Below the pieces are notes generated by a model that was not told the DNA's origin, did no database searches, and saw only the letters and a program-made list of their open reading frames with translations. The translations under genes were made by a program, and so were the position numbers. From Fusobacterium necrophorum subsp. necrophorum (GTDB lineage: Bacteria; Fusobacteriota; Fusobacteriia; Fusobacteriales; Fusobacteriaceae), in assembly GCF_004006635.1 (NCBI RefSeq), contig NZ_CP034842.1:310001-374000 (forward strand): DNA of 64,000 bases. Reading direction: 5' to 3'. Positions 43,661 to 57,279 of the stretch are shown here, in pieces. Numbering within the stretch: position 1 is the stretch's first letter; the number at the start of each line of letters is the position of its first letter.

Positions 43661-45421
43661 TTACTTATAAATTTTTAAACATTTTGGAAAACGCTCTCTC
43701 ATCCCACACATAGAACACTTTTCCCGACATTCCGGAGTAAGAGCTTCTTGCTTCGCTTTTTCCCACTCTTCTAATAAAAAAGATTTTTTCACACCGGTAT
43801 CTACAAAATCCCATGGAAAGGTAGTTTGTATAGATCGTTCCCCTAAATATTCTTCCTCTTGAATTCCCAATTCGTCCATAGCATTTTTCCAAAGCTCAAA
43901 ATTATCACGATAATCATCCAATTTTACTCCTTTTCGAAAGGCCAGTTCCACTAAATCCGAAATTTTTTCATCTCCTCTGGATAAAAATCCTTCCAAGTAT
44001 GATTTTTTAGGATCATGTATTTTTAAGCTAACTCCTTTAAAACCTCGAAAAGCCTCTTTTAATAAAGCATGCTTATGGTGCATTTCTTCAAATCCCATTT
44101 GTTTTTGCCAAGCAAAAGGAGTATGAGGCTTGGGAACAAAATTGGAAACACTTACTGTCACCTGTACTCTTTTTGAAATAGGTCTACACTGAAACATGAC
44201 TTTCTTTGCCAATCCATGAATGGCTAATACATCTTCTTCCGTTTCAAAAGGTAAGCCTATCATAAAATAAAACTTTAAGTTATCCCACCCTGCTTGTACT
44301 GCTTCTTTCGCCGTTAATAAAATTTCTTCCTCCGTAACTCCTTTATTGATAATATCTCTCATTCTTTGTGAGCCGGCTTCGGGTGCAAAGGTAAATCCTG
44401 TACGCTTTCCTCCACTAATACTTTCTGCTACACGCACGGAATCAGGATTCATTCGTAGTGATGGCAAAGAAACTCCGACATTTTTATTCAAAGGATTTGC
44501 TTTTATTCCGGCAATTAACTGATGAATATTACTATAATCACTACTACTCAAAGAAGAAAGAGATACTTCCGAATATCCGGTATCCTGTATCATTTTCTCA
44601 ATCAATTCCAGATTTTTTTCTAAACTTCTTTCTCTCACAGGACGATATACGATGCCTGCCTGGCAAAAACGACAACCTCTCGAACAACCTCTTTGTATCT
44701 CTACAGTAGCTCTATCGTGAACTACTTCAATATAAGGTACAATTTGCTCCGCATAATAACTGGTATCATTCAAATCTTCCACAATAGCTCTTTGAATTCT
44801 TTCCTTTCCGTCATGAAATCTCGGTATAAAAACGCCATCCAAATGTTGAATTGCCTGTAACTTCTCTAATTTTGTTTTTCCTTGATATTTCATCATAATT
44901 CTGGCAATTTCAGGCATGACATCCTCTCCATCTCCTATGACAATATAGTCCATAAAAGGAGCCATGACCGTGGGATTCATCATACAGGTTCCTCCCGCCA
45001 TCAATAATGGATATTCCTCTCCCCTATCTTTCCAACGAAAAGGAATTCCGGCTAAATCTAAAGCATTCAATACATTAGGATATGCCATTTCATAAGAAAG
45101 AGAGAAGCCGACAATATCAAACTCCTTTAAAGGAGTTTTAGTCTCCCAAGAAAACATGGGTATTTTATATGCCCTCATTTTTTCCTCTAAATCCTCCATA
45201 GGGCAAAAGCCTCTTTCTAAATAAAATTCATCCATCTTATTTAGAAGATTGTATAAAATTCGAATCCCTAAATTAGACATTCCCACTTCATAAATATCCG
45301 GAAAAAATAAACACATATGTGTTTTATATTCATCTTTATGAACACTATTGATTTCATTTCCTAGATATTGTCCGGGCTTTAAAATCTCTAATAAATAATT
45401 ATCAATATTAACTTGAGTCAT
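43661..45421 (-). CDS. Radical SAM protein (TIGR03960-like, B12-binding type)
   Basis: Predicted radical SAM enzyme of 586 residues, reaction unknown. The N-terminal third resembles a cobalamin-binding-type region (FPDIYEVGMSNLGIRILYNLLN; IVGFSLSYEMAYPNVLNALDLAGIP). The 4Fe-4S site is QRGCSRGCRFCQAGI, followed by SLSSSDYSN and GFTFAPEAGSQRMRD. A C-terminal cluster (PECREKCSMCGMRERFPKC) may hold another metal centre. In many bacteria such proteins sit beside a DUF2344 gene near ribosomal or RNase genes; none is seen here. Confidence 0.9.
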   Translation of the reverse strand: MTQVNIDNYLLEILKPGQYLGNEINSVHKDEYKTHMCLFFPDIYEVGMSNLGIRILYNLLNKMDEFYLERGFCPMEDLEEKMRAYKIPMFSWETKTPLKEFDIVGFSLSYEMAYPNVLNALDLAGIPFRWKDRGEEYPLLMAGGTCMMNPTVMAPFMDYIVIGDGEDVMPEIARIMMKYQGKTKLEKLQAIQHLDGVFIPRFHDGKERIQRAIVEDLNDTSYYAEQIVPYIEVVHDRATVEIQRGCSRGCRFCQAGIVYRPVRERSLEKNLELIEKMIQDTGYSEVSLSSLSSSDYSNIHQLIAGIKANPLNKNVGVSLPSLRMNPDSVRVAESISGGKRTGFTFAPEAGSQRMRDIINKGVTEEEILLTAKEAVQAGWDNLKFYFMIGLPFETEEDVLAIHGLAKKVMFQCRPISKRVQVTVSVSNFVPKPHTPFAWQKQMGFEEMHHKHALLKEAFRGFKGVSLKIHDPKKSYLEGFLSRGDEKISDLVELAFRKGVKLDDYRDNFELWKNAMDELGIQEEEYLGERSIQTTFPWDFVDTGVKKSFLLEEWEKAKQEALTPECREKCSMCGMRERFPKCLKIYK

Positions 45422-45442
45422 TTCTGTACTATATTTCCTTTC

Positions 45443-45865
45443 TTACTCATCATCCAAGCTTTGAAATATTTTCATTTGCCACGTCTTTGGTAACTGATGA
45501 TGTTGTCGACATAATTCTGCCAACTCTAAATTTATATTCTGTAACTTTCTATAGGCAATCTCACTGTGAGCATCTCTTGTTCTTTCTCTTCCCAATAAAA
45601 CAGTAGAACATCTGGCAATAAAACCTTTTCCTTCTTTTCCACAATCATGTAACAATGCTAATTTATGATATATCATAAAATTTTTCAACACACTCTTTTG
45701 TATCTTTTTCCATAAGAAATAAGAATGATTTTTATCATAATTTGTCATATACTGAAAAATCAAAAATTCTTCCTTGGACAAAAAATTTCGAACTTCTTCC
45801 TCTTTCACTTGATTCCAAGACACAAAAAAATAAATATAGGCTTGCCTCAATCTTGCTAATATCAT
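45443..45865 (-). CDS. HD-domain protein
   Basis: A 140-residue protein with an HD phosphohydrolase-type core: HKLALLHDCGKE (metal-binding His-Asp), and later His in AHSEIAYRKL and CRQHHQLP. Likely metal-dependent hydrolase of nucleotides or phosphates; substrate unknown. It is the first gene of the run HD-radical SAM-ung-murE-kdsA, 21 bases before the radical SAM gene. Confidence 0.75.
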   Translation of the reverse strand: MILARLRQAYIYFFVSWNQVKEEEVRNFLSKEEFLIFQYMTNYDKNHSYFLWKKIQKSVLKNFMIYHKLALLHDCGKEGKGFIARCSTVLLGRERTRDAHSEIAYRKLQNINLELAELCRQHHQLPKTWQMKIFQSLDDE

Positions 45866-45946
45866 AACTTATCCTTTTTTTCTCTTATTATATCACATTT
45901 CCCCAGAGATGCTATCATAAAAAAAATTTCCAAAAAATAAAAAAAA

Positions 45947-46064
45947 GCTTGGCAAATACATATCCTCCCGGGTCGCTTCCAACCAAGTACTTTCTGCGTA
46001 TATGGGCTTAACTTCTAGGTTCGGAATGTGTCTAGGTGTACCCCCATAGCTATACTCACCAAGC
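45947..46064 (-). rRNA. rrf: 5S ribosomal RNA (first copy)
   Basis: About 118 bases on the minus strand, with closing stem GCTTGGT/GCCAAGC and the conserved CCGAACCTAGAAGTTAAGC loop region. The 3' end runs into a T-rich tract, so the terminal stem may also serve as terminator of the rRNA operon. Identical copy at 60878-60995. Confidence 0.95.
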
Positions 46065-46151
46065 ATTGTTACTATAACATACTTTTTCTTTCTTGTCTAT
46101 CGCTTTTTTCCCATAGACCTTCAAAACTGTATAGTAGTCTCACAAACTCCT

Positions 46152-49064
<2,913 letters not shown>

Positions 49065-49203
49065 TTGTTTTTTTCTTTGACAGCTAACTCTAGAAACTAG
49101 AGTTCTTTGTTCTTTATTCTTGTTTGTTTTTTGATCTACTATACAGTTTCCAAGGTCCATGCGCGAACCCTTCCAAAGAAGAAAGAACAACAAGAATACT
49201 CCT
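49065..49203 (-). other. 16S-23S spacer without tRNA genes
   Basis: About 140 bases, too short for and lacking any tRNA. It contains a hairpin (CTCTAGAAACTAGAG, near 49088) probably belonging to rRNA processing stems. Confidence 0.75.
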
Positions 49204-50714
<1,511 letters not shown>

Positions 50715-50803
50715 ATGTTTCTCAGTTTCACTGTTTTGATTTTTTACACCTTGTTTGTGTTGTTTGCTTGTTGTCTTTCTTATTCTCTTTGTGAAGGTCC
50801 ATT

Positions 50804-50853
50804 CCGCTCTTGCGGACATCTAGTATCTTACCACACTTCTTACTTCTCGTCAA
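50804..50853 (-). promoter_or_regulatory. rRNA operon promoter and leader hairpin
   Basis: Minus-strand TTGACG (50848-50853), 17 bases, TAAGAT (50825-50830). The leader then forms TCCGC/GCGGA with a 4-base loop (50804-50817), a possible antitermination or processing element, about 90 bases before mature 16S. Confidence 0.7.
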
Positions 50854-50875
50854 CTCTTTTTTTCTTTTTTTTCAT

Positions 50876-51325
50876 TTATTTCCATTTTTTCTGTAATATT
50901 TCCAAAATTTCTCCTAAAAATACCTGTTCCAAAATGCAAAAATTATCTAACTCTGCTGAGTCAACATCTAAAACGGCATACAATTTTCCATCTTTAAATA
51001 TAGGTAATACAATTTCACTCTTACTATTAGCATCGCAAGCGATATGTCCTTCAAATTCATGAACATTCGGTACAATAATTGCTTTTTCATTTCTGGCAGC
51101 CCAACCACAAACTCCTTTGGAAAATGGTATTCTATAACATGCTGTTTTTCCTTGAAATGGTCCTAATACCAACTCATTCTCTCTCACAAAATAAAAGCCA
51201 ACCCAATTGACATCTTCCAATATTTCATACAAGAAAGCAGAAGTATTTGCCAATAGTGCTATTTCATCATTCTCATCTTCAATTAATGCAGCATATTGCT
51301 TCAATTTCAATTCCTGAAAATCCAT
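50876..51325 (-). CDS. msrC: Free methionine-(R)-sulfoxide reductase (GAF domain)
   Basis: Reduces free methionine-R-sulfoxide, part of oxidative-damage repair. The 149 residues form one GAF domain with all three Cys of the family: TACYRIPFSKGVCGWAAR and HIACDANSKSEIVLP. NWVGFYFV and DVDSAELDNF are also typical. ATG after GGAGG, with TATAAT (51355-51360) upstream. It lies just behind the rRNA promoter, which fires away from the same direction of reading. Confidence 0.92.
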   Translation of the reverse strand: MDFQELKLKQYAALIEDENDEIALLANTSAFLYEILEDVNWVGFYFVRENELVLGPFQGKTACYRIPFSKGVCGWAARNEKAIIVPNVHEFEGHIACDANSKSEIVLPIFKDGKLYAVLDVDSAELDNFCILEQVFLGEILEILQKKWK

Positions 51326-51371
51326 AAAAAACCTCCTTAATATTTATTGAAGGTATTATAACATACTAAAT

Positions 51372-51953
51372 TTATTTTTCCGGAATTTTTTTTATTTTTT
51401 CCAATTCTTTCAACATCCATTTGGGTATACCTGATTTGATGCGCAAAATTCTTTTTAATTTTCTTCTCTTTAAAATCAATCTGATTCTTTTTCTTGTTTC
51501 ATCATCGAAACAGTATACAGTAATATAACGGAACATTTCTACCACTTTTGCTATTTCTCCTAAGCGGAACAACATTGACTTTTTGTCCTTTCGATAGAAG
51601 GTTATCTTGTAATCTCCAATGGAAAATTCTCTATTTTTATAGCCGGGAGCATAAAATTCAAAATGCTTCAATTTTTTTGTAGAATATTTTAATAGATAGG
51701 CTGCTGTTTCACCTTTTGGAAATATCCATTTCATATGGTACGTAGTTTTCATGTAATATCGTACTATTTTAAAAACTTCCTGTTCATAAATTTCTCTTCT
51801 TCTTTTATGCACACGATAGTATACTTCAGGTAATACTTCGTCCAGAATTTTGTACAATACACATTTCTTTAAAATTTTACTCTCCTCTGGATTAAATCCA
51901 ATAAATACTCTTCCACCTTGTGCAAATAAAATTTCTTTATTAAAGTCCTCCAT
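51372..51953 (-). CDS. Uncharacterised basic protein, weakly like DUF6088/AbiEi
   Basis: Basic 193-residue protein of uncertain family. The stretch WIFPKGETAAYLLKYSTKKLKHFEFYAPGYKNREFSIGDYKITFYRK recalls DUF6088/AbiEi-type proteins, linked to type IV toxin-antitoxin systems (G-x-TA-x-LL then a beta-rich region with IG-x-x-x-I-x-F). No AbiEii-like toxin gene is adjacent. The C-terminus is highly charged (RKRIRLILKRRKLKRILRIK). It sits directly downstream of the pilus operon. Confidence 0.65.
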   Translation of the reverse strand: MEDFNKEILFAQGGRVFIGFNPEESKILKKCVLYKILDEVLPEVYYRVHKRRREIYEQEVFKIVRYYMKTTYHMKWIFPKGETAAYLLKYSTKKLKHFEFYAPGYKNREFSIGDYKITFYRKDKKSMLFRLGEIAKVVEMFRYITVYCFDDETRKRIRLILKRRKLKRILRIKSGIPKWMLKELEKIKKIPEK

Positions 51954-52007
51954 AAATAAAATTCTCCTTTTCTATTTTTTATAAATATTTTTTAATAAAT
52001 ATTGCTT

Positions 52008-53315
52008 CTAACAAACTTCCACAAAAATTTTTATATACATCTCCGTTTCTGCCTCTTTTTTAGACTCACTTCGAAACAAATGACCAATTCCAGGAATGTC
52101 TCCTAAAAAAGGGACCTTATTTTCTGTATTTCTGTTTGTAAAACGGCTCAATCCTCCAATGAAAACGGTCTCTTTATTTTTTACATGAATCCTAGTAGAC
52201 AAACTTCTTCCAATTTTAGAACCTCCTTGAGAATTAAAATTCCAATCTTTTTTCTGATTTGTTTGTCGATATTTAAAATCACTTAACTCTAACGAAATAT
52301 CTAGGGTCACAGAGGAATCCTGATGAATATAGGGAACTACTTTCAAAATAAGTCCAGCTTCTTTAAAAATGGGCTCCACAGAAGTATGCTCTCCTTTTTT
52401 CTTCTCTTTTTTTTCTCCCACAATGACTTCTTCTGTTATTTTAAACTCTCCCGTATTTCCATGTGCTATTAGAATAGCTGGAGAAGAAGTAATTTTTAAA
52501 TCTTGTTTTGCTTCTAAGAGTTTAAAACTGAGACCAAGTACTTCAGCTGCATTTGAAAACTGCCGTATAAGATTCCATTTGGACCCCAAAACAGGACCTG
52601 AATTTCCGGCACTCTCTTCCCCCAGTACAGAGACACTAAATTGATTCTTCTGTTTTGAAGGTTTCTCATACAACCAATCAAAACCCAATTCATGAAATAA
52701 ATCCTTCGAAATATCCAACACTTGAGAATAGACTTTCACTTGCTTTCCTTCTATATCTATCTCTTGTATAATCTTGTCAATTTCCTGAATTTTTTTATCA
52801 GTAGCCATGATAATAATTTTATTCCGACTCTCTAGATTTGCAACTTTTACTTCTGAAGGAAAAAGTTCTTTTAAAGTATCACAAACCTCTCTACTCCGTA
52901 AATAAGAAAGATGGTACTCTTTCAATTTCCCTTCTTTTTCCGTGCTCATACTTTCTAACTGATATTTTTTGGAAGATATGCGTCTTACTTTTTTATTTGT
53001 AATTTCAGCCAACATTTCCAAGACTTCTTCCACTTTTTGTCCTTCCCGAAAAAATAAATTTAAAGGGTCTTTTAAATCTTCATCCACTTTAATTTGAACT
53101 GGCAAACATTCCTCAATCTCATCTAAAACTTCTCGTAATGTACTGTCGGACATCTCAATGTCATGAGGCAAAGAATACTGGGAAAAAGATATTTCCCTTA
53201 TAAAAATACTGAATATAAGAATAAACAGATATTTCTTATTCTCTTTCTTTTTCTGAAAAATACACAAAAGATGTCCTAGAAATTTTCTTATGATTGATGA
53301 TATTCGAAAAATCAT
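52008..53315 (-). CDS. Secretin (GspD/PilQ-like outer-membrane channel)
   Basis: Outer-membrane ring protein for pilus extrusion or secretion, short for the family at 435 residues. An N-terminal hydrophobic export signal (YLFILIFSIFIREISFS, about residues 29-45, with a long n-region) precedes N-domains (NLFFREGQKVEEVLEMLAEI; NKIIIMATDKKIQEIDKIIQEID). The secretin core ends with VPFLGDIPGIGHLFRS, the family signature. ATG at 53315 has a GAGGGAG site; it overlaps the preceding gene by 80 bases, unusually long, and a TTG 16 codons on is an alternative start. Last gene of the pilus operon. Confidence 0.9.
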   Translation of the reverse strand: MIFRISSIIRKFLGHLLCIFQKKKENKKYLFILIFSIFIREISFSQYSLPHDIEMSDSTLREVLDEIEECLPVQIKVDEDLKDPLNLFFREGQKVEEVLEMLAEITNKKVRRISSKKYQLESMSTEKEGKLKEYHLSYLRSREVCDTLKELFPSEVKVANLESRNKIIIMATDKKIQEIDKIIQEIDIEGKQVKVYSQVLDISKDLFHELGFDWLYEKPSKQKNQFSVSVLGEESAGNSGPVLGSKWNLIRQFSNAAEVLGLSFKLLEAKQDLKITSSPAILIAHGNTGEFKITEEVIVGEKKEKKKGEHTSVEPIFKEAGLILKVVPYIHQDSSVTLDISLELSDFKYRQTNQKKDWNFNSQGGSKIGRSLSTRIHVKNKETVFIGGLSRFTNRNTENKVPFLGDIPGIGHLFRSESKKEAETEMYIKIFVEVC

Positions 53316-53829
53316 ATTCTCCCTCTTTTACATGAAACATAAAATTGCAGTCTAAAATACCTTCTTGATATTTATACTTTTCCAGCTTCCAATATTGCTC
53401 TGATAAAGATATTAATTTAGGATAATTTTCTATCTCTTCAAGAAACAAAAGAATATCATAAATACGTCCCTGAATCGTTCCAGAAATCGTTCTTCTATCA
53501 TCTTCCTTTTGTATTCTTCCTAAAGCATGTAATTTTAACTGATATTTTTCCAGTAACTTGTACAATAAGATTTCAAATTCCAACACATGACTAAAAGAAT
53601 TTTCCTGCTGCTTTTCCTCTTTAATCTTAGGAATTGAGGCTTCCATGATTTTCAGCTGATGTTGCATTTCATCATATCGCTTCGTTTTCACTATTTTTTT
53701 CTGTAGATATTCTTCTCTTTGATTCAGATACTCCCTATATTCTTTTAAATTTTTCCAAGTGAAAAAATAAGTAATATAAATGCTAACTCCCAAGATTATT
53801 ATTCCTCTAATTTCCTGACTTTTCTTCAT
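53236..53829 (-). CDS. PilO/GspM-like inner-membrane protein
   Basis: Predicted bitopic assembly protein of 197 residues: one N-terminal membrane helix (GIIILGVSIYITYFFTW, about 9-25), a charged coiled coil (KNLKEYREYLNQREEYLQKKIVKTKRYDEM), then a periplasmic ferredoxin-like region. Topology, size and place between the PilMN-like and secretin genes support a PilO/GspM role; sequence identity alone would not. Start overlaps the previous gene by 23 bases. Confidence 0.72.
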   Translation of the reverse strand: MKKSQEIRGIIILGVSIYITYFFTWKNLKEYREYLNQREEYLQKKIVKTKRYDEMQHQLKIMEASIPKIKEEKQQENSFSHVLEFEILLYKLLEKYQLKLHALGRIQKEDDRRTISGTIQGRIYDILLFLEEIENYPKLISLSEQYWKLEKYKYQEGILDCNFMFHVKEGEYDFSNIINHKKISRTSFVYFSEKERE

Positions 53830-54946
53830 TGTCTGCCTCTATAATTTCTATCTCCACTTCATATTTCTTTCGAATCTTTTCTATTCTATCATGGTTCAAT
53901 AACTCAAAATTTCTTCTCAGTAACTGACTAACAAAATCCAAATATTCCTCTTGAGATATGAATTTCAATTGTAACTTCAAAGTCTTATTTTCTAAGTGTT
54001 CCATACATAATATCGACTTCCCTTTTGAAATATCATAAATTTTCCACAGTATTGTATGAAGTTTAGAAATCGTCTTTTGACTTTTTTGAAATTCTTGCTC
54101 CCTTTTCTCTTTTTCTTGACGTTTAGTAACAATCTCATCTTCCAAAACGTTGGATTCGTATTCTATTTTAGATATCTCCTGCTCCAATGCAATCAATTCC
54201 TTCCTAAGAGCTTCTAACCGATATTGCCAATAAAAGCCAAAAAAAATGATAAAAAAAATTCCCAGAATATAAATAAAATATAGATATTTCAAATATTTGA
54301 TTTTGATATCTGCTCTTTTATGATGAAAAATATCGACTTCCTTCTTTATCTTTTTAAGCCTAAGATCTTCCAAGCAATATAACAGAAAATGTTGCCTTAA
54401 AGCTTCTTTCTGATTTTTTGTATACTTCCCTAATAAAATTGTTTTCAATTTATTTTGATTTATCTCCAATAATTTTTGTATGATATTTTCTGAATTCAAA
54501 TCATTGGATATTTTTTGAAAAGAACATAATTTCTGATTTTTATATGCAAGAATCAAAATTTCTTTTTCTTGAAAATCCAAAAGATAAAATGTTTTCAGAT
54601 TAGAAACACAACTCCCTAATAAGCATTCCGGAATTGCATATAGAATTTTTGGAGATAATTCCAAGACAAAAGAGGAAGTGTAGTTGGAATAACAGCAAAA
54701 AATTGTTTCGTACTGGGCAGAATCGTATATCATATCATAATATACGTATTGTAACTCATTCACATCCAAAAAATATTCTTGAGATAATTTTTCATATATC
54801 ATTTCTTTTCTGTCATCTTCATCCACAGACGGAACAATAGTAAGTAACATTGTCGTAAAAAAATGATTCTCCAAAATTAAAACGCAATTTTTAGGTATTT
54901 TCTGTTTTTCTTTGATATCCTCTAGAGTATACAATAAATATTTCAT
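53807..54946 (-). CDS. GspL- or PilM/PilN-like assembly protein
   Basis: Predicted inner-membrane protein of 379 residues. A cytoplasmic region of about 220 residues, possibly actin-like (ILENHFFTTMLLTIVPS, LDFQEKEILILAYKN), is followed by one membrane helix (YLYFIYILGIFFIIFFGFYW, about 220-239) and a long coiled coil (RKELIALEQEISKIEYESNVLEDEIVTKRQEKEKREQEFQ) leading to a small periplasmic domain. This joins features of PilM and PilN, as GspL does. ATG overlaps the previous stop. Confidence 0.72.
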   Translation of the reverse strand: MKYLLYTLEDIKEKQKIPKNCVLILENHFFTTMLLTIVPSVDEDDRKEMIYEKLSQEYFLDVNELQYVYYDMIYDSAQYETIFCCYSNYTSSFVLELSPKILYAIPECLLGSCVSNLKTFYLLDFQEKEILILAYKNQKLCSFQKISNDLNSENIIQKLLEINQNKLKTILLGKYTKNQKEALRQHFLLYCLEDLRLKKIKKEVDIFHHKRADIKIKYLKYLYFIYILGIFFIIFFGFYWQYRLEALRKELIALEQEISKIEYESNVLEDEIVTKRQEKEKREQEFQKSQKTISKLHTILWKIYDISKGKSILCMEHLENKTLKLQLKFISQEEYLDFVSQLLRRNFELLNHDRIEKIRKKYEVEIEIIEADNEEKSGN

Positions 54947-55461
54947 AGCAAATATACTTCCATCTCTATTATTTGATAAGAAAGAAATTCTGTCACTTTC
55001 TTATTCTTTCCGTATCTGTATTCAATCATAAAACGAATTTTATATGTTTGCTTTTGTTCCACTATTTCATAATATTTCACGAAGTATCCCTTCCAAGTAT
55101 CATACATAATATTTTTCGGTAGCTCATTTTCTAACTGATACCCCCCTATTGATAAATTTCCCTTTTGCTTTGATAATAAATCACCGTTATCTTCTGTTTC
55201 TACAAGATAATGATATATAGATTTCTTTGGATTTTTATGCAAATACTTTTTCAATTCTTCCACTTCATAAGATACAATATTACGTAAAAGCTCCTGCTCA
55301 CTCTCAGCATTATTTTTTTCTTGTTCCAATTGCTGTACAAAAAATAAAGATTTTATTTCTTCAAATTCAATGAGAATCATCCCCATAAATAAAAAAATGA
55401 AAAACATAACGGGGAACATAATAAAACCTCTTTTATGGGGAAATGAAAAAACAGTTTTCAT
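54943..55461 (-). CDS. PilX/GspK-like minor pilin protein
   Basis: Pilin-like protein. I place the start at ATG 55459-55461 (172 residues, MKTVFSFPHKRG); a longer frame reaches 55536 but lies inside the previous gene. The KRG-FIMFPVMFFIFLFMGMILIEF segment looks like a prepilin cleavage site plus hydrophobic helix, but Pro replaces Glu at +5, as in GspK/PilX tip components. The rest is a soluble domain with YHYLVETEDNGD. Its stop overlaps the next start. Confidence 0.65.
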   Translation of the reverse strand: MKTVFSFPHKRGFIMFPVMFFIFLFMGMILIEFEEIKSLFFVQQLEQEKNNAESEQELLRNIVSYEVEELKKYLHKNPKKSIYHYLVETEDNGDLLSKQKGNLSIGGYQLENELPKNIMYDTWKGYFVKYYEIVEQKQTYKIRFMIEYRYGKNKKVTEFLSYQIIEMEVYLL

Positions 55462-56005
55462 ACCTTTTATTCTCATTTCTTTTGGAATAACAAATACATA
55501 ATACAGAGTCTTTGAAAGAAAAATGTCCCTGGACATCTGTTACAATACAAATTCCTTCTCCCGTTTTAAAATATCCATTTTTATAATGTTCCAATCGTAA
55601 TTGATTCTGAAAAAAACGTAGGACAAAAGTTTTCTTTACATACTGATTCTTCTCTTCTTGAAAAATACATTGTGTCATCAAAGCATCTCCTTCCTCCGAT
55701 ATTAACGTTTTCAAAGTATTTACATCTGCCTCTATAAAAGTAATATTATCTGTTCTAATGATGAAAAAAGAGGGTAACTCTGGACTTAAATGTGAAAATC
55801 TATGGGCATACAAATGTTTTATCAACCTCTCTAAATCTTGTTGTTCTTTAGATATCAAAGACAGTTTTCTTACTTTTACATAGCTCCTGTAAAACAAATG
55901 AAAACTCGGATAAAAACAAGACAATAATATTAACAATATAGAAAATCCTATTGCAATTTCTAAAAAGGAAAAAGCTCTTTTATTGTGACTTCTCCGCAAC
56001 AACAC
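55433..56005 (-). CDS. Minor pilin-like protein (GspJ/PilW-like position)
   Basis: Prepilin-type protein of about 190 residues. NKRA-FSFLEIAIGFSILLILLSCF gives the cleavage site, Glu at +5 and the hydrophobic spine. The start is probably GTG at 56003-56005 (GGAAGG nearby); adjacent TTG codons are alternatives and no ATG fits. It overlaps both neighbours, as others in this operon do. Confidence 0.75.
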   Translation of the reverse strand: MLLRRSHNKRAFSFLEIAIGFSILLILLSCFYPSFHLFYRSYVKVRKLSLISKEQQDLERLIKHLYAHRFSHLSPELPSFFIIRTDNITFIEADVNTLKTLISEEGDALMTQCIFQEEKNQYVKKTFVLRFFQNQLRLEHYKNGYFKTGEGICIVTDVQGHFSFKDSVLCICYSKRNENKRYENCFFISP

Positions 56006-56372
56006 TCCATCCTTCCCACAACTTATCAGATGTTTTGGAATCAAACATCTGATAAAAATAAATATTCTCTTCTGTCTGCACACTTTTTAAAGAAAGCTTT
56101 TTCACCTCTATAAAAAAGGAAGAGGCTGATTCGGTGCAGAACCAATTTTTATCTCTGTAATAATACCTTCCTTCTAAAACTTCCTGATTTCGCATTTTCT
56201 TTTTAAAAACAGATATCGCATTCTTTCTGTTCCATCTTTCTTGATACTGTTCTTCTTCTATTTTAAAAAAGAGCAGAATCTCCTTTTGTAAAGAAATAAA
56301 AGGAAGAAAAGTCATCATAAATAATGTAATTGCACAAGCAATTTCTAATAGGATAAAAGCTTTCTTTTTCAT
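55980..56372 (-). CDS. Minor pilin-like protein (GspI/PilV-like)
   Basis: Prepilin-type protein of 130 residues starting MKKKA-FILLEIACAITLFMMTFLPF: short basic leader, cleavage before Phe, Glu at +5, hydrophobic helix. The soluble part has RYYYRDKNWFCTES. ATG at 56370-56372 overlaps the peptidase stop (ATGA-like). Family assignment rests on the N-terminus and gene order. Confidence 0.78.
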   Translation of the reverse strand: MKKKAFILLEIACAITLFMMTFLPFISLQKEILLFFKIEEEQYQERWNRKNAISVFKKKMRNQEVLEGRYYYRDKNWFCTESASSFFIEVKKLSLKSVQTEENIYFYQMFDSKTSDKLWEGWSVVAEKSQ

Positions 56373-56812
56373 AGGAATATTTTTAATACACAAAATGAAA
56401 TACTAAAATAAGGTAACATTGCCAACTCTTTTTCTCTTTTTCTATATAATAGACATATTCCTACCATAGAAGCCAATAAAAAAGAAATCATATAGAAATA
56501 GTACATAGAGAGCCACAAATTATAAGATGTCATCAAAGTTCCTATGGCCATCACAAATTTAATATCTCCAAATCCTAAAATTTCTTTTTTTAAAAAATCG
56601 GATAAATATCCATAGAGAAAGATAAGAGGACAGATATAAGTAGACATACTGATCAAAATATTTCCTATGGAATTTCCTAGAAGTTTCGAGTATAAAATAC
56701 TACAAAAAAGCAATAACAAATTTCCAAAATTGGAGATTTCTTTTGTTTGTATATCTTCAATCGATAGAAATAACATGAGAATAACGAGGCAACAGATCAG
56801 TAGCTTTTCCAT
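56369..56812 (-). CDS. Short prepilin peptidase (A24 domain only)
   Basis: Membrane aspartyl protease that trims prepilin leaders, 147 residues. Both catalytic Asp are present: SIEDIQTKEI near residue 20 and the GFGDIKF (GxGD) motif near residue 81. It lacks the N-terminal methylase domain of full-length PilD, like the CpaA/TadV type, so the pilins may remain unmethylated. It overlaps the pilin gene before it and the minor pilin after it. Confidence 0.87.
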   Translation of the reverse strand: MEKLLICCLVILMLFLSIEDIQTKEISNFGNLLLLFCSILYSKLLGNSIGNILISMSTYICPLIFLYGYLSDFLKKEILGFGDIKFVMAIGTLMTSYNLWLSMYYFYMISFLLASMVGICLLYRKREKELAMLPYFSISFCVLKIFL

Positions 56813-57270
56813 TCTACACCTCTGGAATCAAAGGATCCCACCCCTGTCGGCAATTTGAACCATAAGTAAATACCATCACTTTTTCCATTCTCATCTGGAT
56901 TTTTAAATGTAAAGGAAATGTCTCCTCCATACTGGATATCTCCATCTTTTGTTGTTCTGGAGCCACCTATCTCCACTTTCGCTTCGGATAAAATTTTCTT
57001 TGCATTTGGATCTAAGTAATCGGATAATTTCTGGAAAGCCTCTTTGATTTTTTCATCTGAGTCGTAATTTGCCACTTCAATCAGCTTTTCACTGTGTTCC
57101 ATTTGATACATCTGCGAGGCTATTCGTAATGAACTTAAAGTCGCTACCGCTTTAGTATCTTTCCCCTTAGCCAGTTGATTTCGCACCTGCGGAGTAATTA
57201 AAGTAGACAAAACAGCAATAATGGCAATAGCTATAACAATCTCAATGAAACTAAATCCCTTATTTTTCAT
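56797..57270 (-). CDS. Major pilin/pseudopilin (GspG-like)
   Basis: Pilin of 157 residues: KNKG-FSFIEIVIAIAIIAVLSTLITPQVRNQL gives a textbook prepilin leader, cleavage site, Glu at +5 and helix. The soluble domain has SRTTKDGDIQYGGDISFTFKNPDENGKSDGIYLWF; GspG-type pseudopilins use such a loop for calcium, but I cannot confirm this. A strong ribosome-binding site (GTAGGAGG) suggests high expression, as expected for the main subunit. Confidence 0.88.
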   Translation of the reverse strand: MKNKGFSFIEIVIAIAIIAVLSTLITPQVRNQLAKGKDTKAVATLSSLRIASQMYQMEHSEKLIEVANYDSDEKIKEAFQKLSDYLDPNAKKILSEAKVEIGGSRTTKDGDIQYGGDISFTFKNPDENGKSDGIYLWFKLPTGVGSFDSRGVEWKSY

Positions 57271-57279
57271 AAATTCCTC

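Noticed and set aside
49065-49203. tRNA-Ile or tRNA-Ala in the 16S-23S spacer
   Set aside because: The spacer is only about 140 bases and contains no cloverleaf.
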